A stretch of DNA of 64,000 nucleotides from Gardnerella vaginalis 1500E (GCF_000263595.1 NZ_ADES01000014.1:62001-126000); one strand, 5' to 3'. Shown: positions 36,381 through 46,027, counted from the first letter of the stretch. Notes: a model not told the origin generated them from the letters alone. Numbers and translations are program-made.

Positions 36381-36929
36381 CTAAGCGCGCGCGATTCTAC
36401 TTTCAACCCAATCGACAATATAAGGCGCGCACTGTTCAATCTGATCCATCGCAACCTCAAACTCGTGCGGGCCGCCGTACCATGGATCTGCCAAATCGAG
36501 CAGCATTTCGCGACCCGACTGCGGCTTAGGAAGCGCAGGATCAAACGTGCGATACATGTGCACAAGTTCGCGCTTTTGTGCAGGAAGAAGGCGCAAAAGT
36601 GAGTGCATGTGCGAAGCTGTCATTGGCAAAAACAGGTTCGTTTCCGCAATCTCATCCGCATCAATTCGATGCGCAAAATGCGACGCAGGAATCCTATACC
36701 CGCGTTTCGTAAGCTCACGCTGTGCGCGACGGTCAATCGGATTTCCGTACTCTTCGTCGCTAACTCCGCAAGATTGCACTGCAACAACGTCGCCCAATCC
36801 CCTCAATTGAAACTCGTTGCGCAATACAATTTCCGCCATTGGCGAGCGGCAAATATTGCCGGTGCAAACCGTCATAACAGTGTATGGGTGACGCGCGTCA
36901 ACCTTGATTTTGCTTGATTCTTCAGTCAT
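36381..36929 (-). CDS. Low-molecular-weight protein tyrosine phosphatase
   Basis: Phosphatase of 182 residues with the active-site loop 'VCTGNICRSPMAE' near the N-terminus (Cys22 nucleophile, Arg28), 'VQSCGVSDEE', and the general-acid Asp in 'DLADPWYGG' near residue 147. It probably dephosphorylates protein or arsenate-like substrates; whether the target is a tyrosine kinase of capsule synthesis cannot be said because none is nearby. Length is slightly above the 150-160 usual for the family because of the C-terminal helix region. Flanked by the dipeptidase and folA genes on the same strand. Confidence 0.92.
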   Translation of the reverse strand: MTEESSKIKVDARHPYTVMTVCTGNICRSPMAEIVLRNEFQLRGLGDVVAVQSCGVSDEEYGNPIDRRAQRELTKRGYRIPASHFAHRIDADEIAETNLFLPMTASHMHSLLRLLPAQKRELVHMYRTFDPALPKPQSGREMLLDLADPWYGGPHEFEVAMDQIEQCAPYIVDWVESRIARA

Positions 36930-37014
36930 ATTTCCTCGTTTATTTTTGGGTTTATAAATTACTTCTTGATTTATATATTCTTCGCATTCTGCAGATTGCT
37001 TCGTGATTTATTGT

Positions 37015-37668
37015 TTACTGCGCAGGCTCATATACCATAAACCGGTATTGTGCAGGATTGCTTTCGTCACCAACTTTAAGCGGCGCTTCATGCCACTCAC
37101 CTTCGCGCGCAACATGCCATTTTCCGGAATCAACAAGCTCTTGGATGTTCGGAGCAAATGTGTCAGCTTCAACTTTCGCGTCGATTTGCGTAACGTAAGC
37201 TGCGTTCGCGTGATAATTCGCAAGCATTTCGCGCAAAATCGCAGCACCGCCAATAACCCAAATTGCATGGCCGTCTTGAGGAGAGTCTTGAGATGCGTCT
37301 TGAGATGCGCTTTCCTTACTTTCGAGCTTTTCCTTATTTTCCAGCCATTCGCGCGCGTAATCCAATGCCGCATCAATGCTAGTAAAACTACGCGCTCCAT
37401 CTGCCACAAAATCAGGATTATGCGTAACCACAATATTTTCGCGGCCTGGCAGCGGACGGAATTTCGGCGGCATTGCATCCCACGTACCGCGGCCCATAAT
37501 CACAGGGCAGCCGATTGTCATCGCCTTAAAATAGCGCAAATCTGGAGAAAGTCGCCACGGCATTCCGCCGTTCACGCCCATAGCGCCAGGCTTACCGTCC
37601 AAACCGAAAGCCTCACCCCAAATAAGTCGCACCGGAAAATTATTCACCGCACTTACGCTACTTTCCAT
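37015..37668 (-). CDS. folA: Dihydrofolate reductase
   Basis: Reduces dihydrofolate to tetrahydrofolate with NADPH, recycling the dihydrofolate made by the thyA product encoded just upstream. The protein of 217 residues shows 'IWGEAFGLDGKPGAMG', 'GGMPWRLSPDLRYFKAMTIG', 'VIMGRGTWDAMP', 'LPGRENIVVT' and 'IWVIGGAAILREML', all DHFR landmarks. An acidic Ser/Gln/Asp-rich insertion (about 125-150) before 'HAIWVIGG' lengthens it. The ATG at 37668 has GAGGTG 6-7 nt upstream; a longer TTG-started frame is less likely. It follows thyA after about 75 bp. Confidence 0.93.
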   Translation of the reverse strand: MESSVSAVNNFPVRLIWGEAFGLDGKPGAMGVNGGMPWRLSPDLRYFKAMTIGCPVIMGRGTWDAMPPKFRPLPGRENIVVTHNPDFVADGARSFTSIDAALDYAREWLENKEKLESKESASQDASQDSPQDGHAIWVIGGAAILREMLANYHANAAYVTQIDAKVEADTFAPNIQELVDSGKWHVAREGEWHEAPLKVGDESNPAQYRFMVYEPAQ

Positions 37669-37743
37669 TTTTCGCACCTCACAAGCAAAATCAAGCTCAA
37701 TCACGCTCAATCAACCAAAATCACGCAAAATATTTCGCAATTA

Positions 37744-38616
37744 TCACACAGCAACCGGCGCTTTAATCGTCGGATGATGCTTGTAATCAACAACCTTAAA
37801 ATCGCTGTAATCGTAGTCAAAAATCGAATCTGCCTTACGAATTTCAAGTTGCGGATACGGGTATGGCTCGCGCGAAAGCTGCTCAAGCACCTGCTCAACG
37901 TGATTGTCGTAAATATGGCAATCGCCGCCCGTCCACACGAACTCACCAGGCTCCAAACCTGCCTGCTGAGCCATCATCATCGTCAAAAGCGAGTAAGACG
38001 CAATGTTAAACGGCACGCCGAGGAACATATCGCAAGAGCGCTGGTAAAGCTGACACGAAAGCTTGCCGTCAGCAACGTAGAACTGGAAAAGCGAGTGGCA
38101 AGGCGGCAACGCCATATGCTCAACTTCCGCAGGATTCCAAGCGCTAACAATCATGCGGCGAGAATCCGGATGATTTTTCATAAGATCTAGCACGTTCGCG
38201 ATTTGGTCGATTGTGCGGTTCGGATTTTCCGCCGTAGGCGCCGGCCAACTCCTCCACTGAACGCCATAAACAGGACCCAAATCGCCGTTTTCATCCGCCC
38301 ACTCGTCCCAAATATGAACGCCATTTTCTTGCAACCAGCGCACGTTACTCGAACCCTTAAGGAACCAAAGTAACTCGTACGCAAGTCCTTTGAAAAACAC
38401 GGTTTTTGTAGTAATAAGCGGGAAGTATTTACTAATATCAAAGCGGATTTGTTGGCCAAAAAGTGAGATTGTGCCAGTGCCGGTGCGATCTGATTTTAGA
38501 GTGCCTTCCGTAAGGATTTTTCGCACTAAATCCTCGTAAGGAGTAGGGATGCTGGAAAGCGGTTTTTGTGGGATGCGCGCGCGAATTGCGGCAAGTTCTT
38601 CTTCTGTTAAAGCCAT
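37744..38616 (-). CDS. thyA: Thymidylate synthase
   Basis: Converts dUMP to dTMP with methylene-tetrahydrofolate. The 290 residues carry '[19 protein letters not shown]', the catalytic Cys173 in '[13 protein letters not shown]', '[20 protein letters not shown]' and '[10 protein letters not shown]', which are the complete ThyA signature set. Length is normal for the family. It is followed on the same strand by folA after about 75 bp, the usual pairing. Upstream, a short tandem GGTAACAATTCAC repeat (38629-38660) lies before the divergent OsmC gene. Confidence 0.96.
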   Translation of the reverse strand: MALTEEELAAIRARIPQKPLSSIPTPYEDLVRKILTEGTLKSDRTGTGTISLFGQQIRFDISKYFPLITTKTVFFKGLAYELLWFLKGSSNVRWLQENGVHIWDEWADENGDLGPVYGVQWRSWPAPTAENPNRTIDQIANVLDLMKNHPDSRRMIVSAWNPAEVEHMALPPCHSLFQFYVADGKLSCQLYQRSCDMFLGVPFNIASYSLLTMMMAQQAGLEPGEFVWTGGDCHIYDNHVEQVLEQLSREPYPYPQLEIRKADSIFDYDYSDFKVVDYKHHPTIKAPVAV

Positions 38617-38724
38617 GATTCAATGGTAACAATTCACGGTAACAATTCACGGTAAGAATTGGACTGTCGTGGCGGTAACAATATGACGTAAAATAGTTAG
38701 ATAATCAGTAGCAAAGGAGCAAAA

Positions 38725-39144
38725 ATGTCTAGAAGATTATGGGTAGAGCGCGCAGAAGACGGCACTTGGGAAGCACACAGCGATGACGGTGCGAGCTTGA
38801 AGTTTGGGCACGGCGACGGCATGTTTAATCCAGTTGAGCTGATGCAGATTGCTTTGGCCGGTTGCACCGCTCTTAGTAGCCAGTATGCGGCTGAGCAGGC
38901 TGTTGGCGAGTCTGCCGGCGCGCGAGTTGTGGTAAACGGCACGTACGACGCAGAAGAAGGAGCGTACTTGCGTTTTCAAGAAGACGTTACACTTGACGCA
39001 ACTTCGGCAAAACCTGCATTAAGCCAGGAAGATGCGGCCGCACTTAAAGAGCGCATGGAACGTCATATTTCCAGGGGTTGCACGGTTAAGCATACGCTCG
39101 AAAATGAGGCTAAAGTAAGCGTAAATGTTACTGTTCGCCGCTAA
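38725..39144 (+). CDS. OsmC family peroxiredoxin-like protein
   Basis: Small cytoplasmic protein of 139 residues in the OsmC/Ohr family, which reduces organic hydroperoxides through two cysteines. The cysteines occur in 'ALAGCTALSSQY' (about residue 51) and 'SRGCTVKHTLENEAKV' (about 118), with the family's β-rich N-terminus 'WVERAEDGTWEAHSDDG'. AAAGGAG lies just upstream of the ATG. It is divergent from thyA. Which OsmC subfamily it belongs to cannot be decided by eye. Confidence 0.85.
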   Translation: MSRRLWVERAEDGTWEAHSDDGASLKFGHGDGMFNPVELMQIALAGCTALSSQYAAEQAVGESAGARVVVNGTYDAEEGAYLRFQEDVTLDATSAKPALSQEDAAALKERMERHISRGCTVKHTLENEAKVSVNVTVRR

Positions 39145-39151
39145 GATAAGG

Positions 39152-39255
39152 CAAAAAATCGCACCAAAATTCACACCAAAAATCGTAGAAAAAATCGTAG
39201 CAGAAATCGTAGCAAATTCACCACAAAATCGTAGCAAAAATCACGCAAAATTCAC
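39152..39255. repeat. Degenerate tandem repeat (AAAATCGTAGCA units)
   Basis: Units such as AAAATCGCACCA, AAATCGTAGAAA, AAATCGTAGCAG and AAATCGTAGCAA follow one another between the OsmC and glycosyltransferase genes. Non-coding; it probably arose by slippage. Confidence 0.65.
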
Positions 39256-39360
39256 CACTTGTGGCACAATTGAATACACGAACTGAGTACACGAATTTAG
39301 TACACAGAATACTTGCGCAATAACGATGCTACGCATGCATGTATGCAACCGGAGGAAACT

Positions 39361-40626
39361 TTGAAAATCGCTATTTTTACCGAAACGTATCCACCGTACA
39401 TAAATGGCGTTGCAACACAGTCATACATGCTCAAAAAAATGTATGAAGAGCTTGGTCACGAGGTGCTTGTGGTCACGGTTGGCTCCGAAAAACAGCGCAA
39501 AACCAAGCTTGAAGACGGCGTCGTCTATGTGCCTGGAATCTTACTTAAAAAGCTTTACAAATACCGCGTGGCGCTTCCGATTGGCCACATGCGAAAGCAG
39601 CTGCCACTTAAATTCAAGCCGGATGTTATTCATATTCAGAACGAATTTGGAATTGGCGAAATAGGCTTGGAAGTTGCGAAAAAAGAGCATATTCCTGTTA
39701 TTTACACACTTCACACGGAATACGATAAATTCCTGTTTTACATTGGTTTGAAGCATTTTACTGAGTTTTCGCGCAACCTTTCGGCGAAATATTTTATGCG
39801 ATTTTCGAAAAATGCCACAATTATTACGAGCATGTCTGCTAAAGCGCAGGCTTATATTGACCGTCAGAAGGTAGATAAAAAAGTTGTTGTGCTAAACAAT
39901 GCCGTTGAATACAAGCAGTTTTTGCCTACTCCAGAGCGTCTTGCCTTCCGTAAAGCTTTCCGCGAAAAATACGGCGTTTCGGACTCGACTAAGCTTTTCG
40001 TTTTCGTAGGAAGAATTGGTGCAGAAAAAAATATTGCTGAGCTGATTGACAACTTTATGTATTGCGATTTTCCTCGCGAAAAAGCGCGATTATTTGTGAT
40101 TGGCGGCGGACCGGATTTGGAAGACTTGCGAAATCGCGTGGCAGACAACGGTTTTGACGATAGGATCTGCCTGCTTGGACCGATTTCACACACGGAAATT
40201 CCGAAGTATTTGCACGCGATGGACTACTACACCACCGCCTCACTTTCCGAAATGCACTCGCTTTCTATGCTCGAAGCAATGGCTTCCGGACTGTTTGCGC
40301 TTGTGAAGCACGATGCGCCTAACGAAGACCAGATTATTAGCGGTCAAAACGGGTATCAGTGGGATACTCGCGAAGATTTTAAGGCAGTTTTTAGCAAAGT
40401 TTTGAATATGAGCGAGGCTGAGCAGGCTCAGCTTAAGGCGAATGTGCTCGAGTATTCGAAGAATAACGATTTTAAGAGCCAAGCGCTTGAGCTGCTCAAA
40501 ATTTATGAGCGCGCAATTGAGATGAATAAGAAAGATCTCGCCGAAAAGAAAGCTAAGCAAGATGCAAGGCGTGCGCGTTTTATGCTAAAGAAGCACGAAA
40601 ATACTGAGCAAAATCCGCAAGATTAG
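39361..40626 (+). CDS. GT4-type glycosyltransferase, probably acting on a membrane lipid
   Basis: Group 1 glycosyltransferase of 421 residues, GT-B fold. The N-terminal domain opens with 'KIAIFTETYPPYINGVA', followed by 'FKPDVIHIQNEFGIGEIGL' and 'VIYTLHTEYDKFLFYIG'. The C-terminal nucleotide-sugar domain has 'LFVFVGRIGAEKNIAELI', 'LFVIGGGPDLEDL' and the EX7E-like 'SEMHSLSMLEAMASG'. It resembles diacylglycerol glucosyltransferases, so glycolipid synthesis is the best guess. Start is TTG at 39361 with GGAGGA 6 nt upstream; frames that start earlier include the ribosome site. Lys/Arg-rich C-terminus. Converges with the universal stress gene over an array of palindromic repeats. Confidence 0.88.
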   Translation: MKIAIFTETYPPYINGVATQSYMLKKMYEELGHEVLVVTVGSEKQRKTKLEDGVVYVPGILLKKLYKYRVALPIGHMRKQLPLKFKPDVIHIQNEFGIGEIGLEVAKKEHIPVIYTLHTEYDKFLFYIGLKHFTEFSRNLSAKYFMRFSKNATIITSMSAKAQAYIDRQKVDKKVVVLNNAVEYKQFLPTPERLAFRKAFREKYGVSDSTKLFVFVGRIGAEKNIAELIDNFMYCDFPREKARLFVIGGGPDLEDLRNRVADNGFDDRICLLGPISHTEIPKYLHAMDYYTTASLSEMHSLSMLEAMASGLFALVKHDAPNEDQIISGQNGYQWDTREDFKAVFSKVLNMSEAEQAQLKANVLEYSKNNDFKSQALELLKIYERAIEMNKKDLAEKKAKQDARRARFMLKKHENTEQNPQD

Positions 40627-40636
40627 ACGCTTTAAC

Positions 40637-40815
40637 GCTCCAAACGCGTGAAAAATACCCCACGTTTGGAGCAAAACACAACCCAAAACCCTCCAAACGC
40701 GGGAGAAGTTACCCAGGTTTGGAGCATTTACGCACACATTACCCTCCAAACGCGAGACAACTACCCCACGTTTGGAGCAATATAGCACAAACAACGCTCC
40801 AAACACGAGCGTTAT
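40637..40815. repeat. Array of CTCCAAACG/CGTTTGGAG palindromic repeats
   Basis: Three complete units (about 40637-40672, 40690-40725, 40743-40778) each have CTCCAAACGCG, about 14 nt, and CACGTTTGGAG or CAGGTTTGGAG. A half unit ends with CGAGCGTTATCTCGCTCG. Lying between two convergent genes, the hairpins could serve as a bidirectional transcription end. Not CRISPR: the loops are too short and vary. Confidence 0.8.
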
Positions 40816-40832
40816 CTCGCTCGGGTTAAGCG

Positions 40833-41858
40833 CTAACGCAAAGGATCAATCGTCTGCTCAATCTCCTTGGCCGCTTCTGCCCCAGCCTTTGGAACATCAA
40901 CCTCATGCACGCCAGAAATATCGTCAATAGACGCATTCTCGCTCTGCTTTTGAGCCTCGGCAACCTGAGCCGCGCTAAATTCCACATACTTTCTAGGCAC
41001 AACGTACACAGGCCTCGAAGAATGCTGCAGCAAGCCCTGGCTAATCGAACCAAGCAAAAGTCCAGTAAAACCGCCGCGTCCGCGCGAACCAACAACCACA
41101 AGATCATGATTCAAGCTCGCCTGGGTTAGCGCATCAACAGCGGAACCAGGCACAACAGTGCGGTGAATCTTCAAATCTGGCAAACCTTGCAAAATAGGCT
41201 TCACACGCTCCTCAAGATCTTCCATATAAGATCCCATAACTGCAGTGTCTCCCTCAGCGCCCTGCACGCTTGGAACCGCGGAAATAACATCCAACTCAGC
41301 ATTCCAGCTATCCGCCAAATTAGCGGCAATTTCCAGCGCTTTAAGACCCCACTTAGATTCGTCCGAACCCACAGCCACGCGCGAAATCGTGTTATTTAAG
41401 TGTATTCGCTGACCATCGTCGTCTGTGTAAGGCACAACCACGATCGGGCAATACGCGTACGCCGGCAACGAAGAGCTGGTTGTTCCAAGCAAACGCTCCG
41501 CCAAGCCGCCTTTACCACGGTTACCGATCACAATAAGCTGATAATTGCGCGAAAGCTCCACGAAAACCGACGAAGGGTCGCCTGTAACAATCAGAGTAGT
41601 TGCGTCAACGCCCTGCTCAAGCGCCACAGCTTTAGCTTTTGAAAGAATTTCTTGCGCATCGTGATGAGCCGCGTTATCGTCACCAATCGCAGTATAAGTA
41701 GCATCAAACGAAACCGCCGCATAACTCGGCAAAGAATACGCGCAAACAATTTGCAACTGTAAGCCTGCATGTTTTGCGTAATTTGCAGCCCACCAAACTG
41801 CCTTATAACTCGCGTGAGAGCCATCAACTCCAACTAAAACAGCTTTTTCGGGAATCAT
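40833..41858 (-). CDS. Tandem universal stress protein (two UspA domains)
   Basis: Cytoplasmic stress protein of 341 residues with two Usp domains. Domain 1 starts 'KAVLVGVDGSHASYKAVWW' and ends with the ATP-binding 'GNRGKGGLAERLLGTTS'. Domain 2 starts 'SRVAVGSDESKWGLKALEI' and ends 'GSRGRGGFTGLLLGSIS'. Both keep the G-2X-G-9X-G(S/T) pattern of ATP-binding Usp proteins. The ATG at 41858 has AGGAGG 6 nt upstream; an upstream in-frame start would include this site. A charged tail (about 300-341) follows domain 2. Confidence 0.93.
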   Translation of the reverse strand: MIPEKAVLVGVDGSHASYKAVWWAANYAKHAGLQLQIVCAYSLPSYAAVSFDATYTAIGDDNAAHHDAQEILSKAKAVALEQGVDATTLIVTGDPSSVFVELSRNYQLIVIGNRGKGGLAERLLGTTSSSLPAYAYCPIVVVPYTDDDGQRIHLNNTISRVAVGSDESKWGLKALEIAANLADSWNAELDVISAVPSVQGAEGDTAVMGSYMEDLEERVKPILQGLPDLKIHRTVVPGSAVDALTQASLNHDLVVVGSRGRGGFTGLLLGSISQGLLQHSSRPVYVVPRKYVEFSAAQVAEAQKQSENASIDDISGVHEVDVPKAGAEAAKEIEQTIDPLR

Positions 41859-42025
41859 CGCCAACCTCCTCATACGGGCACTTGCGGCAGCAGCGTCACT
41901 CGTGCGCAAACGTATTTACTATTGTAGCGTAATTTTAGATTGATTGCTCGCAAGTTTTGCGATATATAACTACAAGACGCTATATACTCGCAAAACGCAA
42001 TACAATTACAAGACGAGATATATAA

Positions 42026-42742
42026 CTACAAGACGCGACGAATAGAATATCCACCAGGGAAAACGTAGCGGATTGGATCGTACTTAGTGCCGGCAAGCTG
42101 GGAATTAATTACCATACCGTTACCAACATAAATAGAAGCATGCTGACCGTTGGCAATAATATCGCCCGGCTGTGCTTGATCAAGACTTGGGATTGGAGTT
42201 CCAACAGTTGCCTGCGCGCCAGAAGTACGAGGCAAAGAAACACCAACAGCCGCAAAAACGTACTGCACGAAGCCGGAGCAATCCCAGCCAGCAGGAGTTG
42301 TACCGCCACTGCGATACGGCACCTTACCTAAGAATTGCGTAGCGAAATTAAGCAAAGCCTCAACAGACTTACCGTTTGGCGGCACAATATTAGCCTGCTG
42401 AACAGGCTGAACGGAACCACGGTACTCAGAACGGCTTGCTGCAGCTTCATAAGTGTTTCGCGCAGCAGCAGCGGCAAGTTCGCTAGGAGTCTTAGTTTGA
42501 GGAACGTTTAAGCTTTCAATTCCACCCCAATTGGAGTTGGAATCTACATCAGTAGAGGTAGATTCAGTCAAAAGATCTCGACGCACACTCGACATCTTTG
42601 GGAATGAGCGCGTTGAAGTAACAGCCGCCTGCTCTGACGCATGCGAAGACTCTGCCATGGCAACTGGAGCCATAACAGCAAGCATTGAAGCCGCAGTGAC
42701 CGCTGATGCAATAACTGAAAAAATCTTACTGTGATTTAACAT
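42026..42742 (-). CDS. Secreted NlpC/P60 peptidoglycan endopeptidase
   Basis: Cell-wall hydrolase of 238 residues. Signal peptide (about 1-30, ending 'APVAMAES'), a Ser/Thr-rich linker (about 31-125) and a C-terminal NlpC/P60 domain (about 127-238): 'FLGKVPYRSGGTTPAGWDCSGFV' region with catalytic Cys155 and 'NGQHASIYVG' with His201, then 'YVFPGGYSIRRVL'. It likely cuts stem peptides during growth and separation. It lies 145 bp after a CHAP-domain gene on the same strand, so two cell-wall amidase/peptidase genes are adjacent. Confidence 0.9.
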   Translation of the reverse strand: MLNHSKIFSVIASAVTAASMLAVMAPVAMAESSHASEQAAVTSTRSFPKMSSVRRDLLTESTSTDVDSNSNWGGIESLNVPQTKTPSELAAAAARNTYEAAASRSEYRGSVQPVQQANIVPPNGKSVEALLNFATQFLGKVPYRSGGTTPAGWDCSGFVQYVFAAVGVSLPRTSGAQATVGTPIPSLDQAQPGDIIANGQHASIYVGNGMVINSQLAGTKYDPIRYVFPGGYSIRRVL

Positions 42743-42887
42743 ACTTCTGAAAGTTTAACACTATGCTGCTACATGCTCGTTTGGCGCAGATTGCGTTCTA
42801 CACCAGTACACATGACTGTTACTTTCTCAGTTCGCTGACTGAATTAGTAACGGTGTTTGGATTGTGACTATGCCACTTAGTAATGCT

Positions 42888-44150
42888 TTAGTAGTGAATG
42901 AATTGATATTGAGAAAGCTGCTTTGCATCAAACTTACGAGAGAATGTTTTTCCGTGCAAAGAAGCGCCAGATTCCGAAGTTTCAATCGAACCGTCTGAAT
43001 TAATCTTCTCAACAATTGCAACATGTCCGTAGAACGGATCCGAACCAGCCTGACCAGCGCGGAAAACCATAACATCTCCAACGTGGCGAGGTGTGCGATC
43101 AACCCAATACCCGAGTCCGCGCGCAGAATCAGCCCACATGTTTCCGTTGCCAAAATGCGAACCAACAGGCAAACCAAGTTGAGATCTACGCACATACACC
43201 CACCAAGTGCACTGGCTGAACTCATACGCGTTACCGGTATCCCCAGTTGCATGATTTGGATTAAAGCCCTTTGGCAATACGTCAAAGTCTTTATCCATAA
43301 GCAAAGCGACTTTAGGATTATCTGCAGCAGAACGCGACATTTCCGCAATATTAAAACCTGAATCCGCGCCCAGCTTCCAAGAATCCGACTTAGAAGACGT
43401 TACAGAAGCGGTTCCAGGATGCGAACTTGCAGCGCTTCTTGCAGTCGAAATACCCAAAAGGCCGGAAATTCCCGAAGAAGCATAAGCGCCGGAATTATTA
43501 GTATTTGCATCATAATCAGCGCGTGCAGCGTGTGCAGCATGAGCGGCATGAGCTGCATGTGAAGCATCACCGGAGTCTGAGCCACTAGCGTTTTCAATAG
43601 AGTCAACAGCGTTATTGATTGCATCCATAGAATCTGGCGAATCAATCGAAGTTCGCTGACTAGAGCGAGATACGTTCAAAGCCGAAGAATCATCAACGCT
43701 AGTTATGCCATGCTCAAGCTCTGATGCGCGAGAATCAAAAGTATTAATTTTTGTAAGCGACATTGTTGCCGCAACAGCGCCAATCATAGCAATCATAGAA
43801 GTTGAAACAAGCAGGCGACGACGACGCTCATTAGCAAGCCTAGACAACCTGATTTCGCGACGGCTTTGCGGCATAATCTCTTGCAAACGCTCGGCAACAG
43901 CATCCGAAACCTCAACAACAGCACCATTGCTTGCTGAAAGTGCAGCTAAACGCTCACTATTGCGATTAGTTTGGTAAGAACGCGCGCCATGAAGGCCGTG
44001 AGCTCCGCGCGAAGTGCGAGAGCTATGCGAAGAAGTACGCTCACTGTGCGAACCGTGCGCACCATGCTCACCATGCTGTGCTACAAAAAGCGAAAGCGGC
44101 GAATAACTACGCCCCTTTGCCTTCGGAGCACCATGTGCAGCACGCTTCAT
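42888..44150 (-). CDS. CHAP-domain cell-wall hydrolase with one membrane segment
   Basis: Protein of about 420 residues. The N-terminal 100 residues are cytosolic and rich in His, Ser and Arg ('HGEHGAHGSHSERTSSHSS'), a transmembrane helix follows (about 115-135, 'STSMIAMIGAVAATMSL'), then an extracytoplasmic Ser/Ala/His-rich linker with a run of AHAAH repeats, and a C-terminal CHAP domain (about 295-420) with Cys314 in 'EFSQCTWWVYV' and His376 in 'YGHVAIVEKI'. CHAP domains cut amide bonds of peptidoglycan. ATG at 44150 is preferred; a GTG at 44159 is possible. Neighbour of the NlpC/P60 gene. Confidence 0.87.
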   Translation of the reverse strand: MKRAAHGAPKAKGRSYSPLSLFVAQHGEHGAHGSHSERTSSHSSRTSRGAHGLHGARSYQTNRNSERLAALSASNGAVVEVSDAVAERLQEIMPQSRREIRLSRLANERRRRLLVSTSMIAMIGAVAATMSLTKINTFDSRASELEHGITSVDDSSALNVSRSSQRTSIDSPDSMDAINNAVDSIENASGSDSGDASHAAHAAHAAHAARADYDANTNNSGAYASSGISGLLGISTARSAASSHPGTASVTSSKSDSWKLGADSGFNIAEMSRSAADNPKVALLMDKDFDVLPKGFNPNHATGDTGNAYEFSQCTWWVYVRRSQLGLPVGSHFGNGNMWADSARGLGYWVDRTPRHVGDVMVFRAGQAGSDPFYGHVAIVEKINSDGSIETSESGASLHGKTFSRKFDAKQLSQYQFIHY

Positions 44151-44280
44151 ACGAATCACTTTCTTACGTAAACTTTGCCTGTAAATGCTGTGAATATTGT
44201 GGATTTAGCGACACCCAACGCACGCCTTCCACAGACACATCTATTTAAGATTACAACGTGGCGCGGATGTAGGAAACACT

Positions 44281-44395
44281 TATTGGAATCGCGCTGCGCA
44301 ATCCTGTGCGCAATAACATACGAAATCGAGTGCGCAATAACGTGCATAATAACGTGCGCAATAACGTGCATAATCGCCCTGCATAATCTCGTGCG
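44281..44395. repeat. Degenerate tandem repeat (GTGCGCAATAAC units)
   Basis: About eight short units like GTGCGCAATAAC, GTGCATAATAAC and GTGCGCAATAACGTGCATAAT precede the DUF2530 gene. Non-coding; it may contribute structure to the leader region. Confidence 0.65.
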
Positions 44396-44431
44396 TAATT
44401 TTTAGACTCGACTCAGTTGTATGGTTAGAGT

Positions 44432-44686
44432 ATGAAATTAGCACCTATAGTTAATCCAGATGCACGAAAGTCTACACCAAAGCCACTGCGCGTAGATTTG
44501 CGTAAGGTTTTTTCGATAGGTACAATAGCTTGGCTTATTGCAACAGTAGTTACGGTTATTATTGCGTTTTTGCATATTACTACTTGGTTTCCCGCGCTAG
44601 TTTGCGCAAGCGGCATGATTATTGGCGTTCTGCTTTTAATTTGGGAGCACTTTGACCGCTGGGATTATCGCCGGCTCGGAAAATAA
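44432..44686 (+). CDS. DUF2530 family small membrane protein
   Basis: Actinobacterial conserved protein of 84 residues with two transmembrane helices (about 27-50 and 54-74) and the family's end 'WEHFDRWDYRRLG'. The N-terminus is soluble ('APIVNPDARKSTPKPLRVDL'). Function is unknown. It is convergent with the sensor kinase gene, with only 16 bp between the stop codons. The ATG has no clear ribosome site. Confidence 0.8.
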   Translation: MKLAPIVNPDARKSTPKPLRVDLRKVFSIGTIAWLIATVVTVIIAFLHITTWFPALVCASGMIIGVLLLIWEHFDRWDYRRLGK

Positions 44687-44702
44687 CTTATATTCGCGAA
44701 AC

Positions 44703-45977
44703 TTAATTATTCGCAATCGGCACAGCAAAACTAACTGTAGTCCCCTGGCCCGGCCTGCTCCACAATGTAATACTTCCGTGATGCGTAAGTGCCACATGCT
44801 TAGCAATCGCAAGACCCAAGCCAACACCATCCTGACTTTTATTACTCTGATTGTGCGCACGATAAAAACGCTCAAAAATGCGCGACTGATCTTCTAAATC
44901 AATACCAACACCCCTGTCAACCACGCGAATTACAGCGTAACAACCGTCCGAAGAAGACGCGGCAGATATTGAAACGGTAGCGTTTTGAGGCGAATACGTA
45001 ATCGCGTTTTCAATTAACTTACGAATCGCAGCTTTAATCTGATCGCCGTCACCGCGCACGCGCAAAGAAGAATCAGCTTTTATCTTAAGCAAAACGCCGC
45101 AATTTTGAGCAAAAGAGTCAGTCTGATTTTTAACAGACTCAAGCAAATCTGCAACCGACAACAATTTAGACGCATTTACGTCAATAGGATTTTGCGCACG
45201 AACAAGCCACAGTAAATCTTCAAGCATATGCTCAAGTTTTGTGGAAGATTTATTTGCGATTTTCGCTATTTCCTTAACTTTTTGCGTAGAAACGTTAGCT
45301 TCCTGCAAAACTTTAGTAAGCTGAGTTAAGCTGCGCGTGGAATTTATTAGCTGATCAGAAACGTTTGCAATAAAGTCGTCTCGAGTTTGCGCAAAACGGT
45401 GAGCCGCACTCGTGTCCTCAATAATCAACACAACCACACCGCCACCAACGCTACCTGCCGTAATATTCAGCCAATTTGGGCGCGAAATCGTAGTCGATTC
45501 TTCGGAATCATCCGCAATTTTATAACGCTCTGGAGTTGAAGTCACCAAAGAAAGACGCTCAAATCCCCCGGAATTGCGAACGGAATTAACAGCTTGAAGC
45601 ACGCGCGACTGGCAGAGCGAATCGTCAATAACAACGCCCAGCAAATAAGCTTCGGAGCTTGCGCGAATTACGTCATTTTCGGAGTCGATTACAACAGTCG
45701 GCATGTCGAGCATTGCCAAAACTTGAGACGCATCCGAACTTAGGTCGTCTAAATCGGAAAGATTTTCGGATTCGCGGCCTGAGTTGAGATCTGAATCGTA
45801 AGAATCGTAAGCATGATTAGAAGTTAAGCCGCGTGAAATATTAACTCTTTTAAACGCGCGCAGCAAAAAACGCCACAACGGCGAAAACCAATCCGACGCA
45901 AAAACGCATAACGCAAGCACAACGCAAAGCGAGAGCACGCCAAACGCAATAAATACTACGGCTGAAGAATCAGGCAT
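44703..45977 (-). CDS. SenX3-like sensor kinase homologue lacking the phospho-accepting histidine
   Basis: Membrane-anchored histidine-kinase-like protein of 424 residues: one transmembrane helix (about 8-28), a PAS-like region (about 85-190), a dimerisation region and a HATPase domain (about 300-424). ATP-site motifs are intact: N box 'KLIENAITYSP', G1 'VVDRGVGIDL', F 'IFERFYR', G2 'GVGLGLAIAKH'. In the dimerisation helix the expected 'NVSHELRTP' reads 'NVSDQLINSTRS', so Asp208 replaces the histidine and the following Glu and Pro are also lost. No response regulator gene is adjacent, whereas phoU is divergent 160 bp away. It may be a pseudokinase, a phosphatase-only protein or an allosteric partner of another kinase. 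Confidence 0.88.
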   Translation of the reverse strand: MPDSSAVVFIAFGVLSLCVVLALCVFASDWFSPLWRFLLRAFKRVNISRGLTSNHAYDSYDSDLNSGRESENLSDLDDLSSDASQVLAMLDMPTVVIDSENDVIRASSEAYLLGVVIDDSLCQSRVLQAVNSVRNSGGFERLSLVTSTPERYKIADDSEESTTISRPNWLNITAGSVGGGVVVLIIEDTSAAHRFAQTRDDFIANVSDQLINSTRSLTQLTKVLQEANVSTQKVKEIAKIANKSSTKLEHMLEDLLWLVRAQNPIDVNASKLLSVADLLESVKNQTDSFAQNCGVLLKIKADSSLRVRGDGDQIKAAIRKLIENAITYSPQNATVSISAASSSDGCYAVIRVVDRGVGIDLEDQSRIFERFYRAHNQSNKSQDGVGLGLAIAKHVALTHHGSITLWSRPGQGTTVSFAVPIANN

Positions 45978-46027
45978 ACTATTATAATCTCATATTTTGC
46001 GCACTTTGGTAACTCTGCAAATAAAAA

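Noticed and set aside
37003-38190. Long plus-strand open frame of 395 codons antisense to folA and thyA
   Set aside because: Rich in His, Arg, Asn and Cys with no family features, and it exactly opposes two well-supported enzymes; a shadow frame.
40637-40815. Repeat array that might be CRISPR
   Set aside because: The repeated parts are inverted halves with loops of about 14 nt, there are no spacers of equal length, and no cas genes are near.
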